DNA of 64,000 bases from NCBI RefSeq assembly GCF_023896955.1, contig NZ_JAMHIW010000010.1:62001-126000 (forward strand), read 5' to 3'. Position numbers and translations under genes: made by a program. Position 1 is the first letter of the stretch. Each line of letters starts with the position of its first letter. The notes under the pieces were generated by a model. That model was not told where the DNA came from. It saw only the letters and a program-made list of their open reading frames with translations, and did no database searches. This document shows positions 9,124 through 17,692 of this stretch, one piece after another. This DNA is from Micromonospora sp. RHAY321. GTDB lineage: Bacteria; Actinomycetota; Actinomycetes; Mycobacteriales; Micromonosporaceae.

Positions 9124-9282
9124 CGCGGGCACCTCCCCCCGCAGGTTGCGGACCCGCCGTCGGCTCGGCTGACGCTGCCGCGCCGGCTCGCGCACGTCGC
9201 CCACCGGCAGCCGATGCAGCGGCTCCCGGCAGCCAAGCCGCGGTCCGCGCTCGTCAGGACGGCCCCGTTGCCCTGGGACGGA

Positions 9283-11154
9283 TCAACGGGCATGAGCGGC
9301 GGGTGCGGCCGGACGGATGACGCGCGTCCACAACCGCGCGGCCCACCAAACGGCGATGGCGATGGCGTAAATGACGCCGAGGATGCCGGCGGCCTGCCGA
9401 CTGACGATCGCGGCGGTGATCACGGCAACGGGTGCGGCGAGGATGAGACGGAACACCAGCGGCGTCACCAGTGCCATGACCACCCCGACGCCGAGGAGCA
9501 GGCCACCGACGCGGCCGGCGATGTCGATCCACAGGATGAGGTCGGGCCACCGGTCGGCGGTCAGGGAGTACTGGATCAACGCCATGCCGACGGCTGCGGC
9601 GACGACGGAGCCGGTCGGCACGGCCAGCAGCGCCGACCAGCCACCGTGGGGTGCGCGCCATTGCCGGGCGGCGACGACCGCCATGGCGGCGGCCATCAGC
9701 ACAGTCGGGGTGATCGGCCAGAGGGCCCATCTGAGGAACGCGCCCACCGGCTGGCCTAGGTACTGGCTGGCAACCACCGCGTAGAGGCCCGCGATCGCGA
9801 GGCCGAGGGACACGGCGGCGAGGATGCCGACGCTGATCTTTCCGCCTTCGGACCGGGTGTCGGGGGTGGGGCTGTGGGCGGCGGCGAGGGAGCCGAGGAT
9901 GGTGCCCGCTCCGAGGCATGCCAGGAGGGCGAACACGGCGGCCATGGTGAGCTCGCCCCAGTTCAGGGTCACCCAGTAGTGCACGTTCAGCGTGCTGTGC
10001 TGCTCCGCGGTCATGAGGCACTGCCAGATCAGGGCCAGGGACGCGAAGCCGGGCACGGCGATGGCGACGGCCCGCCCCACCGGCGGCACCGGCACTTCCA
10101 CGGCGCTCGCCGTGCTGGGGTTGGCGGCGCCGGCGTCCGCGGCGCCTCGGACGGCACCGAGCGCTGGCTCCGTGACCACTGTCGGAGCGACGCCGGTCTG
10201 GTCGGCGATGAGCTTCTCCAGTTGCGGCAGGTGCGCGCCGCCGCCGACGCAGTAGACGCCGGCGAGTTCATCGGTGCTGATCTCGGCTGCGGTGACCGCC
10301 TCGCTGGTCAGCTGAGCAGCGCGCTGCAGGACCGGGTGGGCGGCCTGCTCGAGCATGGTGTTGTTCACGATGATGGGTGGCCGGTCGGGAAGCGGCACGG
10401 TCACGGCCGGGTGATGCGCCAGGGCTTCCTTCGCAGCTTGAACGCTGGCGGCCACCGTCCACCGCATTGCGCCATCACCGGCGTCCTGCGGCATGGGGTC
10501 GCCGGTGAGGGACGCGGCGAGCGCTTGGTCGATGGCGCTGCCGCCGGCGGCCGGGTCGGCGAGGGTCGCGAGGACTTCGAAGCCGGCAGGGCCGCGGCGC
10601 AGGACAGTGACCTCCGCGCCCGCACCCACGTCGCAGACGGCCATGAACGACCCCACCGGCCATTGCAGGCCGGTGGCCACGAGGTGCTCGGCGACGGCCA
10701 CCGGCGCTTCCACCAGGCGTGGCTGTGGAAGACCGGCCCGGTGGGCAGCCTGCCGCATCCAGGTGCGCCGCCGCGGCCCCCACCCCGCCGGCACCACCAA
10801 CCGCACATCCTGCACCGGGCCGCCGGCGACCCGCTCGGCCTCGGCAGCGACGCGGCGCAAGGTTGCGGCCGTCAGGTCGAGAGCGTCAACGACGGTGCCG
10901 TCGACGGTGAGCCGGTCGTTGGCGGGGCGGCGCGGTGCCGGGATGAACCGGTTCGGCTGCTCCGCCCCGGCCTGCCAGGCCCGCTGCCCTGTCCACATCT
11001 CGCCGTCCGGGGAGAGATAGACGGCGCTGGGCAGGTGTGGTGCGCCGTCGAAGGACAGTGGCGACCAACTGCCGTCGGGCCAGGCAAGGACGGCGACGGT
11101 GCTGGTGGTGCCGCAGTCGATCGCTAGCCGCGCCTCCCCCGCCTGCATAGGCAT
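9283..11154 (-). CDS. Hsp70-like ATPase domain fused to a multi-helix membrane domain
   Basis: About 623 residues. The N-terminal half is an actin/Hsp70-type ATPase: the phosphate-1 loop LAIDCGTTSTVAVL, a second DVGAGAEVTVL loop and the adenosine motif YCVGGGAHLPQL are all present. Instead of the substrate-binding domain of DnaK, the C-terminal half has roughly seven hydrophobic helices. Such Hsp70-membrane fusions are found in actinomycetes, but their substrate is unknown. The start is uncertain: ATG at 11154 or 11148, or GTG at 11175, and none has a strong ribosome site. It heads a likely operon with the membrane BTAD protein. Confidence 0.75.
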   Translation of the reverse strand: MPMQAGEARLAIDCGTTSTVAVLAWPDGSWSPLSFDGAPHLPSAVYLSPDGEMWTGQRAWQAGAEQPNRFIPAPRRPANDRLTVDGTVVDALDLTAATLRRVAAEAERVAGGPVQDVRLVVPAGWGPRRRTWMRQAAHRAGLPQPRLVEAPVAVAEHLVATGLQWPVGSFMAVCDVGAGAEVTVLRRGPAGFEVLATLADPAAGGSAIDQALAASLTGDPMPQDAGDGAMRWTVAASVQAAKEALAHHPAVTVPLPDRPPIIVNNTMLEQAAHPVLQRAAQLTSEAVTAAEISTDELAGVYCVGGGAHLPQLEKLIADQTGVAPTVVTEPALGAVRGAADAGAANPSTASAVEVPVPPVGRAVAIAVPGFASLALIWQCLMTAEQHSTLNVHYWVTLNWGELTMAAVFALLACLGAGTILGSLAAAHSPTPDTRSEGGKISVGILAAVSLGLAIAGLYAVVASQYLGQPVGAFLRWALWPITPTVLMAAAMAVVAARQWRAPHGGWSALLAVPTGSVVAAAVGMALIQYSLTADRWPDLILWIDIAGRVGGLLLGVGVVMALVTPLVFRLILAAPVAVITAAIVSRQAAGILGVIYAIAIAVWWAARLWTRVIRPAAPAAHAR

Positions 11155-11317
11155 AGTCAAACATGAACATCTCACTTACGTCACCCCGCCACTACAGGCA
11201 GGAATGGGGCCAGTGCGCTCTGGTCCTTGTGACGTCGCATCGCTGGACCTGTGCGCAGGGCGTCCTGACCTTTGCCGTCGTCCTGCGCCGGCCGGTCCCG
11301 CGTGGTACGTCAGTCGG

Positions 11318-11515
11318 ATGGAGGTGTTGTTGCGCGGCGGGCCAGGCGACGGGCAGGTCATCGACGGCGGCGGCGAGTCCGTGGTGTGGGGCGCGTGCCT
11401 GTACGAGCGCACCTCGAACATCGGGCGATCCCGCGGCCGGGACCGGCGCGTGTACCAGCACCGGCCCGACTGTTGTCAGCCGTACGGGCACGGCTCGGAA
11501 GACCGCTGCGAATGA
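11318..11515 (+). CDS. Small GGPGDG-motif protein
   Basis: A 65-residue protein starting MEVLLRGGPGDGQVIDGGGE. The N-terminal (L)xGGPxDG signature recurs in the gene at 21726-21959, and the C-terminal PYGHGSEDRCE recurs almost exactly in a remnant at about 25757-25858. The family is therefore present three times in the window. Function unknown; the size and lack of signal sequence suggest a small cytosolic protein. It faces the aldo/keto reductase gene, and a palindrome at 11592-11620 lies between them. Confidence 0.6.
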   Translation: MEVLLRGGPGDGQVIDGGGESVVWGACLYERTSNIGRSRGRDRRVYQHRPDCCQPYGHGSEDRCE

Positions 11516-11591
11516 CCTCGACGGGTGGACGGCACAGCATCCTCAACCAGTCAGCCCAGCGACTGGGTTCCTGCCGGACGTGCGCGTCGTC

Positions 11592-11620
11592 GCCGACTCC
11601 GTCGAGGGAGTCGAGTCGGC
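11592..11620. terminator. Inverted repeat between convergent genes
   Basis: GCCGACTC (11592-11599) and GAGTCGGC (11613-11620) pair around 13 bases. The site lies between the 65-residue gene and the convergent aldo/keto reductase gene and could act as a two-way terminator. There is no T-run. Confidence 0.35.
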
Positions 11621-11728
11621 AGGCTCCATATTCAGGGGGCACTCCGCTTCGGCGACGGCGGTCGCCACAGGTGGTTCCCCGGTCGCCGAGGCCGATGAAC
11701 CCGATCGGAGGCGGTGCGGTAGTCCTGC

Positions 11729-12598
11729 TCACGACGCGATGGCGTTCAGCTCGGTCAGCGCCTCCTGCGGAAGGGTCAGCGCAGCAGCGGTGACGTTCTC
11801 GCGCAGGTGCGTGACGGATGAGGTGCCGGGGATGAGCAGGAGGTTCGGGGAGCGCTGAAGCAGCCACGCCAGCGCGACGGCCATCGGTGTGGTGTCGAGG
11901 CGGTTGGCGACGGCGTTCAGTTCCTCGGACTGGAGCGGGGAGAAGCCGCCGAGCGGGAAATAGGGCACGTAGGCGATGCCCTGTGCGGCGAGGGAGTCGA
12001 TCAGGTCGTCGTCGTTGCGGTTGGCGATGTTGTAGAAGTTTTGGACGCATACGATTGGCGCGATGGACTGTGCTTCGGCGATCTGCTCGGCGTTGACGGT
12101 GCTGAGACCGAGATGCTTGATCAGTCCGTCCTGCTGCAGCTGCGCGAGCGCGGTGAACGGCTCGGCGATGGGGCCGGGAGTGGGTCGGTCGAGCCCACCG
12201 ACGCGCAGGTTGACCACGTCGAGTGCGTCTAGCCCGAGGTGATCCAGGTTGTCGTGCACAGCCTGGCGCAGCTGCTCGGGAGTCAGCGCCGGCGGCCAGT
12301 TCCCCTCGGCGTCCCGCAACGCTCCAACCTTCGTCACGATGTGGAGATCGTCAGGGTACGGGTGCAAAGCCTCCCTGATGATCTCGTTGGTGACGTACGG
12401 GCCGTAGTAGTCGGCGGTGTCGATGTGGTTGATACCCAGGAGAACGGCCTCGCGCAGCACGGCCACGGCAGCGTCGCGGTCGGCCGGCGGACCGAACACG
12501 TGCGGGCCGGCCAACTGCATCGCGCCGTACCCCATCCGGGTGAACGTCAAATCCTCCGCCAAGGTGAACGTATCGCCAGGCAGTGGGGTCGATGTCAT
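11729..12598 (-). CDS. Aldo/keto reductase family oxidoreductase
   Basis: A 289-residue NADPH-dependent oxidoreductase of the AKR fold. The active-site Asp and Tyr are in NHIDTADYYGPYVTNEII (Asp, then Tyr about five residues on), the lysine is in LHIVTKVG, and the C-terminal cofactor loop is LLLIPGTSSVTHLREN. The length is typical for the soluble AKR4/AKR-like group that reduces small carbonyls; the substrate cannot be read from the sequence. ATG start behind GAGGAGAGGAACTCTC. It is monocistronic and convergent with the 65-residue gene. Confidence 0.9.
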   Translation of the reverse strand: MTSTPLPGDTFTLAEDLTFTRMGYGAMQLAGPHVFGPPADRDAAVAVLREAVLLGINHIDTADYYGPYVTNEIIREALHPYPDDLHIVTKVGALRDAEGNWPPALTPEQLRQAVHDNLDHLGLDALDVVNLRVGGLDRPTPGPIAEPFTALAQLQQDGLIKHLGLSTVNAEQIAEAQSIAPIVCVQNFYNIANRNDDDLIDSLAAQGIAYVPYFPLGGFSPLQSEELNAVANRLDTTPMAVALAWLLQRSPNLLLIPGTSSVTHLRENVTAAALTLPQEALTELNAIAS

Positions 12599-12859
12599 GA
12601 GAGTTCCTCTCCTCGTTGTCGCAGGTCCACGCGCTTCCCGCCGACGCGGGCGCCAAACCGCGGCGGCCGCCAGAGGTGATGGCTAGCGGCGGATGTCAAC
12701 GAGCGCCCATGGGCCGGCCGCTGGACGTGGGCGGGACTCGCAGGTGGCGCTACGGAGCCGTCTTCTGACGCGATTCACAGCCGAGGACACCGATTATTCT
12801 GCTCCCCTAACACCCGAAGCCCCTGCGGCGCCTCGCCGGCATCGCCGTGGTCCCACTTC

Positions 12860-13137
12860 ATGTGCGTGTTCGATCGGCGAGGCCGCTGCCTCGCCGGACC
12901 TGCTGCGCAGCCTGCTGCACCGCCGCCACCACAACCTGCCCGACACCGACCCGGAACGGATCCTCGCCTGGTCGAAGCGGGGCGTACCGCCCGGTCGGAC
13001 GCGGCCGACCTGACCGAGCTGCTGCGGATCCTGGTCGACCGGGGCCGCTCCCTCGGCGAAGACCACACCCCTGGTCTCCCAGCTGCGTCAACTGACGGCT
13101 GCAGTGCGAGCGGGTGCCTCCGTACGCATTCGCGCCC
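12860..13137 (+). pseudogene. Frameshifted small conserved protein
   Basis: Three stretches in different frames join into one plausible protein: SPDLLRSLLHRRHHNLPDTD in one frame, then DAADLTELLRILVDRGRSLG in another, then LVSQLRQLTAAVRAG back in the first. This needs at least two frame changes, at about 12990 and 13060. All three pieces have the codon bias of real genes, which random overlapping frames do not. The start is uncertain (ATG at 12860 reads MCVFDR). Family and function unknown. Either it is a decayed gene or the reads carry indel errors. Confidence 0.4.
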
Positions 13138-13224
13138 TCAGGACATACCTGTGTTGCGAAAGTTTGGTGACCGCCGATGTAGCACATAGACAGGCGTCAC
13201 ACACGCTCCCAGAGGAGTCCCCTC

Positions 13225-14685
13225 ATGCTTCGAACCACCCCTCCCCTGATCGCCGGCGTCCTTGCCGCCGCGCTCGTCGCGCCGGTCGCGCCGGCGCAGG
13301 CGAGCAACCCACTCGCCCCGATATCCAGTTCCCTGGCGCGGACGCTGACGACAGCCTCCGGCACGATCCCGGTGTTTGTGCACGGTACGAGCATCGGCGC
13401 CGCCCGGCAGGCGGCCGCCGACACCGGCCTCAAACTCATCACAACCTGGAACAAGATCGGCGTCGCGGTTGCGCGCGGCACCGCCGAGCAGGTCGTGGCC
13501 GTTCGCGGTCATGCCGGTGTCACCTACGTCGAAGGTGACCAGCCGCTGCGGCCATACCTGTCGACCTCGAACGTCGCTACCCGAGGCGAGCAGGCGCGCG
13601 CTGAGCTGCGCGACGGACAGGGACGGCCGGTCGACGGGCGCGGTGTGTCGGCGGCAATCATTGACACGGGCGTGGACGGCACGCACCCGTTCTTCCGCAA
13701 CGCGGACGGTACCAGCGCAGTGAAGCTCAATCTGAAGAACATCTGCGGCCCGCTCACCGACTTGGGTCTGCCGCTCCCGCTACCCAACGACTCGTGCTTC
13801 CTCGACCTGACCGCGGCCAACGACACCGACACGCTGTCGGCTGGCGGGCACGGCACGCACGTCGCGGGGATCGTCGCCGGGCGGGACACGAGGCTCACCG
13901 ACGGCACCCGGCTGCACAGCGCTGCCCCTGACGCCACGCTGATCAGCCTGTCGGTCGGCGCGGGACTGAGCATCTTCGGTGCGGACAGCGCGCTGAACTG
14001 GGTGCTCGACCATCACCTGAACCCGTGTGCGGGCTGCCCACCGATCAAGGTGAGCAACAACTCGTACGGCCCCAGTGGCGGTGGGGCGTTCGATCCGAAC
14101 TCGGCGACCACCAAGTTGCAACGGGCGCTGGCCGCCGAGGGTGTCGTCACCGTCTGGGCGGCCGGCAACGACGGCCCGGACAACAGCGCCACCAACCCTC
14201 CAGGTCAGGACCCCACTCCGGGGATCCTCATGGTCGCCTCCTACGACGACCATGGCACCGGCACCCGCGACGGTAGCGTGTCGACGTTCTCCAGCCGCGG
14301 GGAGGCGGGACACCCGGAGACCTACCCGGACGTCTCGGCACCCGGATCGAACATCGCCTCGGCCTGCCGGCCATACCTGCTGATCTGCTCGACCGGTCTG
14401 GACCCGCACAACGGCCCCGGGCCCCTGGACCTCGGCACGTTCAACACGATCAGCGGCACCTCGATGGCAACCCCGCACGTCGTGGGCATCGTTACCCAAC
14501 TGTTCCAGGTCGCACCGAACGCGACCCCGGCCCAGGTCGAGGACGCGCTCAAGGCCACGGCGTACAAGTTCACGGACGGCGCGGCCTACCAGACCGTCGG
14601 GCCCTACACCACCGCAGTCGACAAGGGAACCGGCCTCGTCGACGCGTACGCCTCGGCAGTCCTGCTGGGGGCGACACCTGCCTGA
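13225..14685 (+). CDS. Secreted subtilisin-like serine protease (S8 family)
   Basis: A 486-residue protein with a cleavable signal peptide (residues 1-27, ending APAQAS). A propeptide-like domain with an inhibitor-I9 pattern runs to about residue 120, and the catalytic domain follows. The triad is visible: D147 in IIDTGVDGTHP, H209 in GGHGTHVAG and S413 in SGTSMATPH. It ends just after the catalytic fold, with no C-terminal anchor, so it should be released outside the cell. AGAGGAG precedes the ATG. It is a lone gene with no peptidase partner nearby. Confidence 0.92.
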   Translation: MLRTTPPLIAGVLAAALVAPVAPAQASNPLAPISSSLARTLTTASGTIPVFVHGTSIGAARQAAADTGLKLITTWNKIGVAVARGTAEQVVAVRGHAGVTYVEGDQPLRPYLSTSNVATRGEQARAELRDGQGRPVDGRGVSAAIIDTGVDGTHPFFRNADGTSAVKLNLKNICGPLTDLGLPLPLPNDSCFLDLTAANDTDTLSAGGHGTHVAGIVAGRDTRLTDGTRLHSAAPDATLISLSVGAGLSIFGADSALNWVLDHHLNPCAGCPPIKVSNNSYGPSGGGAFDPNSATTKLQRALAAEGVVTVWAAGNDGPDNSATNPPGQDPTPGILMVASYDDHGTGTRDGSVSTFSSRGEAGHPETYPDVSAPGSNIASACRPYLLICSTGLDPHNGPGPLDLGTFNTISGTSMATPHVVGIVTQLFQVAPNATPAQVEDALKATAYKFTDGAAYQTVGPYTTAVDKGTGLVDAYASAVLLGATPA

Positions 14686-15129
14686 CGGCCGATCAGCTCA
14701 ACGGCGCAGTAGCGATTTCAGCCGGCACCGTCACCGACAACAAACAGCGCCACGGAGCGGACGATCACCGGCTGACGACATGCCGCGATGACCGTGTTTG
14801 CTCTGGCACAGCTCACGATCCACGACCAGAACCGCCCGTACGCCGGGGCGTTCATGAACTAGTACCGGGGGGAAGACTCCTCGCCACCGACGAGGCGCCG
14901 GAGCGCCTGACAACAGGAGAAGGTCATCCCGACGGCGTCCGAGGACAGGCAACACTTCGAGCGCTGGGCCTGCTCCCCTGAATACTGGGACCCTTCCGGG
15001 GACCGGGCGTCCGCGACGGACAGCCCGGTCCTCCGGGTCAAGCCGGCCCGGCTGCCCTCTACACCGAGCGACGCGTCAGCACCTGCCCACCATCGGCAGG
15101 CTGCACGCTTCATCGCCACCGTGGTCCTG
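14686..15129 (+). other. Gene-free stretch
   Basis: No supported gene between the protease and the WYL remnant. Open frames here are short with mixed composition. It may hold decayed upstream parts of the WYL gene, but I cannot recognise a helix-turn-helix in any frame. Confidence 0.4.
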
Positions 15130-15639
15130 GTGTCGGGCGAGGCGAGAGCGGCGAGGAGTGGGCCGCCGAGGTCGACCCGTGGGCAGTCGTGGTGCGGTAC
15201 GGACGCTGGTACCTGCTGTGCCACTCGCACCGCGCGGACGCCATCCGCACGTACCGAATCGACCGAGTCCGGACCGTACGGCAGACCCGCACGGCTTCAC
15301 GCCGCCCGACGACCTGGATCCTGTTGCCGCGCTCGAGGAAAATCTGGGGCGGGCTGGAAGTACCCCACCCGCGTGGTGTTCCGCGCCCCGCAGGAGAAGG
15401 TGGCGCCCTGGATCCGGCCGCCGATGGGCCGCCTCCAGCCGGACGGCGACCGATGCGTACTGGTCGGCAGCACCGGAAACCCCACGATGTACGCGCAGGA
15501 GTGGCTGGCCCCCGTCCCGTTCGACTTCTCCGTGGAAGAAAGCCCCGAACTACATGCCGCCGTGTCGACGGTCGCGGCCCGTTTCGGCGCGGCCGTCTCG
15601 CCTTCCGTCGGCCGAGACTCGGCCCCGGGACCAGCCTAA
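15130..15639 (+). pseudogene. Remnant of a WYL-domain transcriptional regulator
   Basis: The WYL domain is recognisable but split over three frames: DPWAVVVRYGRWYLLCHSHR with RADAIRTYRIDRV in the first, HGFTPPDDLDPVAALEENLG in the second, and WKYPTRVVFRAPQEKVAPWI through STVAARFGAAVSPS in the third. WYL regulators of the YafY/PafBC type carry an N-terminal helix-turn-helix, which is missing here. The gene is therefore truncated at its 5' end and has two frame changes (about 15280 and 15345). It is not expected to make a working protein unless the shifts are sequencing errors. Confidence 0.65.
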
Positions 15640-15875
15640 GCGTGACACATTCGCCGGCCTGTCGGCATGGCGCCGGCTTGAATCGGATGCCCTCATCTCG
15701 GGCACGTCCGGACGGCAACCGGGCCAGCTCGGCGTGACGCTGCGTAGCGCGGATCGCGGCAGATGCGGGTGTTGCACGGTGGACCTGGATGGCGAGTTCG
15801 GCACGAAACAGGGCGTCCTGGCACCCGCCCTTACTCGTGCAGGCACACTGCTCAATGGTGGCCAGCGGGCTACTA

Positions 15876-16091
15876 CTACCCGACGTCCGTCCCAGCCCGT
15901 CCGCGGGCGTTGGCGAGCCTGTGCCTGAGAACCCACACGGCGAGCATCGAGGCGCCGAAGACCAACCACAACAGCGGCGCAATATCCCACTCGTGCCAGA
16001 TCGCCCAACCCCAAAGGAGCCATACACCAACGTGAGCGGCCAGCACCAGCCGGTAGGACGTGCGAAGCAAAACCACAGGGAAGTAAACCAT
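15876..16091 (-). CDS. Small two-helix membrane protein
   Basis: 71 residues from the ATG at 16091. Two hydrophobic helices (LVLAAHVGVWLLWGWAIW and LLWLVFGASMLAVWVL) are joined by HEWDIAP, with a basic C-terminal tail RHRLANARGRAG. It looks like a small inner-membrane protein. The frame is open upstream to 16238, but the added part is basic and poorly composed. No close relative is recognised and the ribosome site is weak. Confidence 0.4.
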   Translation of the reverse strand: MVYFPVVLLRTSYRLVLAAHVGVWLLWGWAIWHEWDIAPLLWLVFGASMLAVWVLRHRLANARGRAGTDVG

Positions 16092-16552
16092 GTCTGGCTC
16101 CGCTAGAAGGTCCTGGAGCCTAGTGGGGCGGAGGACTTCAGCTCCCGTGAACGACTGTCGCTTGTTCGCTCGGCACTGAACGCAATCAATTCGGCAGAAG
16201 CGGATGCGCCGCCATGCCGATGGCGCATCGCTGGTCACGGAACGTCACGACGGCCACCGACGCTACCCATTGGTCTCGCTGAGGCACCGCTGGTCGGATC
16301 GGGAGCGGTTGGAGGTGCGAACTGCCCGCTCTCATCTCAGTGTCCGTCTACACGATGCTGTGCATGTCTAGCTATACCTGGCTGGGCACGTTTGACTCGT
16401 ACGCCAACACCAGTTCGTCCATCAGGTCGGTGAGGCAAGCGCCGCGTCTGTCGTTGGCGGGCGGGCTGATGCGGACGAACCAGGCTGAGGGGTAGCTGGT
16501 TGCGTGTGGCCCGGTGTGGAGTCGGCGCCCTCAGTGGCGGAGGCGCTGTTGG
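16092..16552 (+). other. Gene-free stretch
   Basis: Nothing that I can support. The sequence is less GC-biased than its neighbours (for example around 16330-16400), consistent with noncoding DNA between two minus-strand genes. Confidence 0.4.
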
Positions 16553-17692
16553 CTACGTCGCTGACGTTGTCGCCGGTGACGGGTGGCGGGTGGCTGGCGG
16601 CGGCCAGTACCGGCGAACGGTGCGTTCAGATCGGCCGATCCGCGCGGCGATCTCGGCTGGGTGCAGGTTGGGCTCACGCCGATACCAGTAAGCCACCGCC
16701 CTGGCGGTCTCCGACGGCACGGGTCCCCCGTCGGAGACCGCGCCGTCTGCCGTATCGCTCTCCGCCCTGGGTTCCATGTCCGGCCTCCATGGCGGTGGAT
16801 CCACGCGCTGCGCGTCGTCGAGCCGATCTAGCGGCTGGGGGTTTGCGGATCGCTGGTGCGGGCGCGCGGAGCGGGGCGCCTTCCCGTTGGCGGTGTCGGC
16901 GGGCGTGGCGGGGTCGCTGGCGGCGGCCGTCTGCGGCGGCTGGTCATTGCCGCGGGCAGCGGAATCGAGGTCGGTCGTGTTTCCGGCATCCTGGGGAGCA
17001 CCGTCAGGTGCCGCAGTGGGTGTGCAAGCGGTTGACGACGAGGCGGTTGGTGCGGTGACGGCTTTGATCGGCCGTCGAGTCCGTGTGCCCGGTGGCGCGG
17101 CCTCTACCCCTGCGGCAGCGGGCTGCTGGGGAGCGAGTGTGCCGGGCTGAGCCGAAGGCTGTCGGGTCACGTGGGTGGGCTTCGTGGCCGGTGGGAATTC
17201 GGGCGATGCGATCAGCGCAGGCTGGTGGTCAGGTGTCGCCGCGCGGATCCTGGCGGTGAGCTCGACGAGGCTGACGCTGGCGACGATGACGAGTCCGTCG
17301 ACGGATATGGGCAGCAGGTATGCGGCGGCGGCTTCGGTCTCCCCGTATCGGGTGGCGACGCCGACGAGGTGCCAGTAGCTCACCCATGTCGCGATGGCGG
17401 CGATGATGGCCGTCGCGATGATCCGGATGGTGCCGAGGGATCGGCGGTGGTGCGGGACGCGTGAGATCAGTTCGACGGTGAGCAGCAGCGCCAGTGGTGG
17501 CCATGCGGCGATGATCTGGCTGATCGGGTTCGATCGGGCGTGCAGGACGTTTGCCGCCACGGAGGCGGCGACGCCGAGGGTGAGCGTGGCCCGTACGGCC
17601 CAGCGCAGCCGCCGCAGATGCGCGCCGGTGTCAACCGACGCTGCGGCGCCGGCGGTGCTGGTCGGATTGCCGGTGTGCGGTGAGGTGTTCAT
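16553..17692 (-). CDS. DUF2637 membrane protein with C-terminal helix-turn-helix
   Basis: A 379-residue protein. After a short polar N-terminus there are about four membrane helices (VRATLTLGVAASVAANVL, PPLALLLTVELISR, IIATAIIAAIATWVSYW, YLLPISVDGLVIVASVSLVE), the DUF2637/SpdB-like arrangement known from actinomycete plasmids and integrative elements. A long Pro/Thr-rich linker leads to a small C-terminal helix-turn-helix (LHPAEIAARIGRSERTVRRY). Its ATG overlaps the TGA of the LysM-BTAD gene by four bases (ATGA), so the two are translationally coupled. A remnant of the same C-terminal motif lies at 27661-27755. Such proteins are thought to help plasmid spread or signalling at the membrane. 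Confidence 0.8.
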   Translation of the reverse strand: MNTSPHTGNPTSTAGAAASVDTGAHLRRLRWAVRATLTLGVAASVAANVLHARSNPISQIIAAWPPLALLLTVELISRVPHHRRSLGTIRIIATAIIAAIATWVSYWHLVGVATRYGETEAAAAYLLPISVDGLVIVASVSLVELTARIRAATPDHQPALIASPEFPPATKPTHVTRQPSAQPGTLAPQQPAAAGVEAAPPGTRTRRPIKAVTAPTASSSTACTPTAAPDGAPQDAGNTTDLDSAARGNDQPPQTAAASDPATPADTANGKAPRSARPHQRSANPQPLDRLDDAQRVDPPPWRPDMEPRAESDTADGAVSDGGPVPSETARAVAYWYRREPNLHPAEIAARIGRSERTVRRYWPPPATRHPSPATTSAT

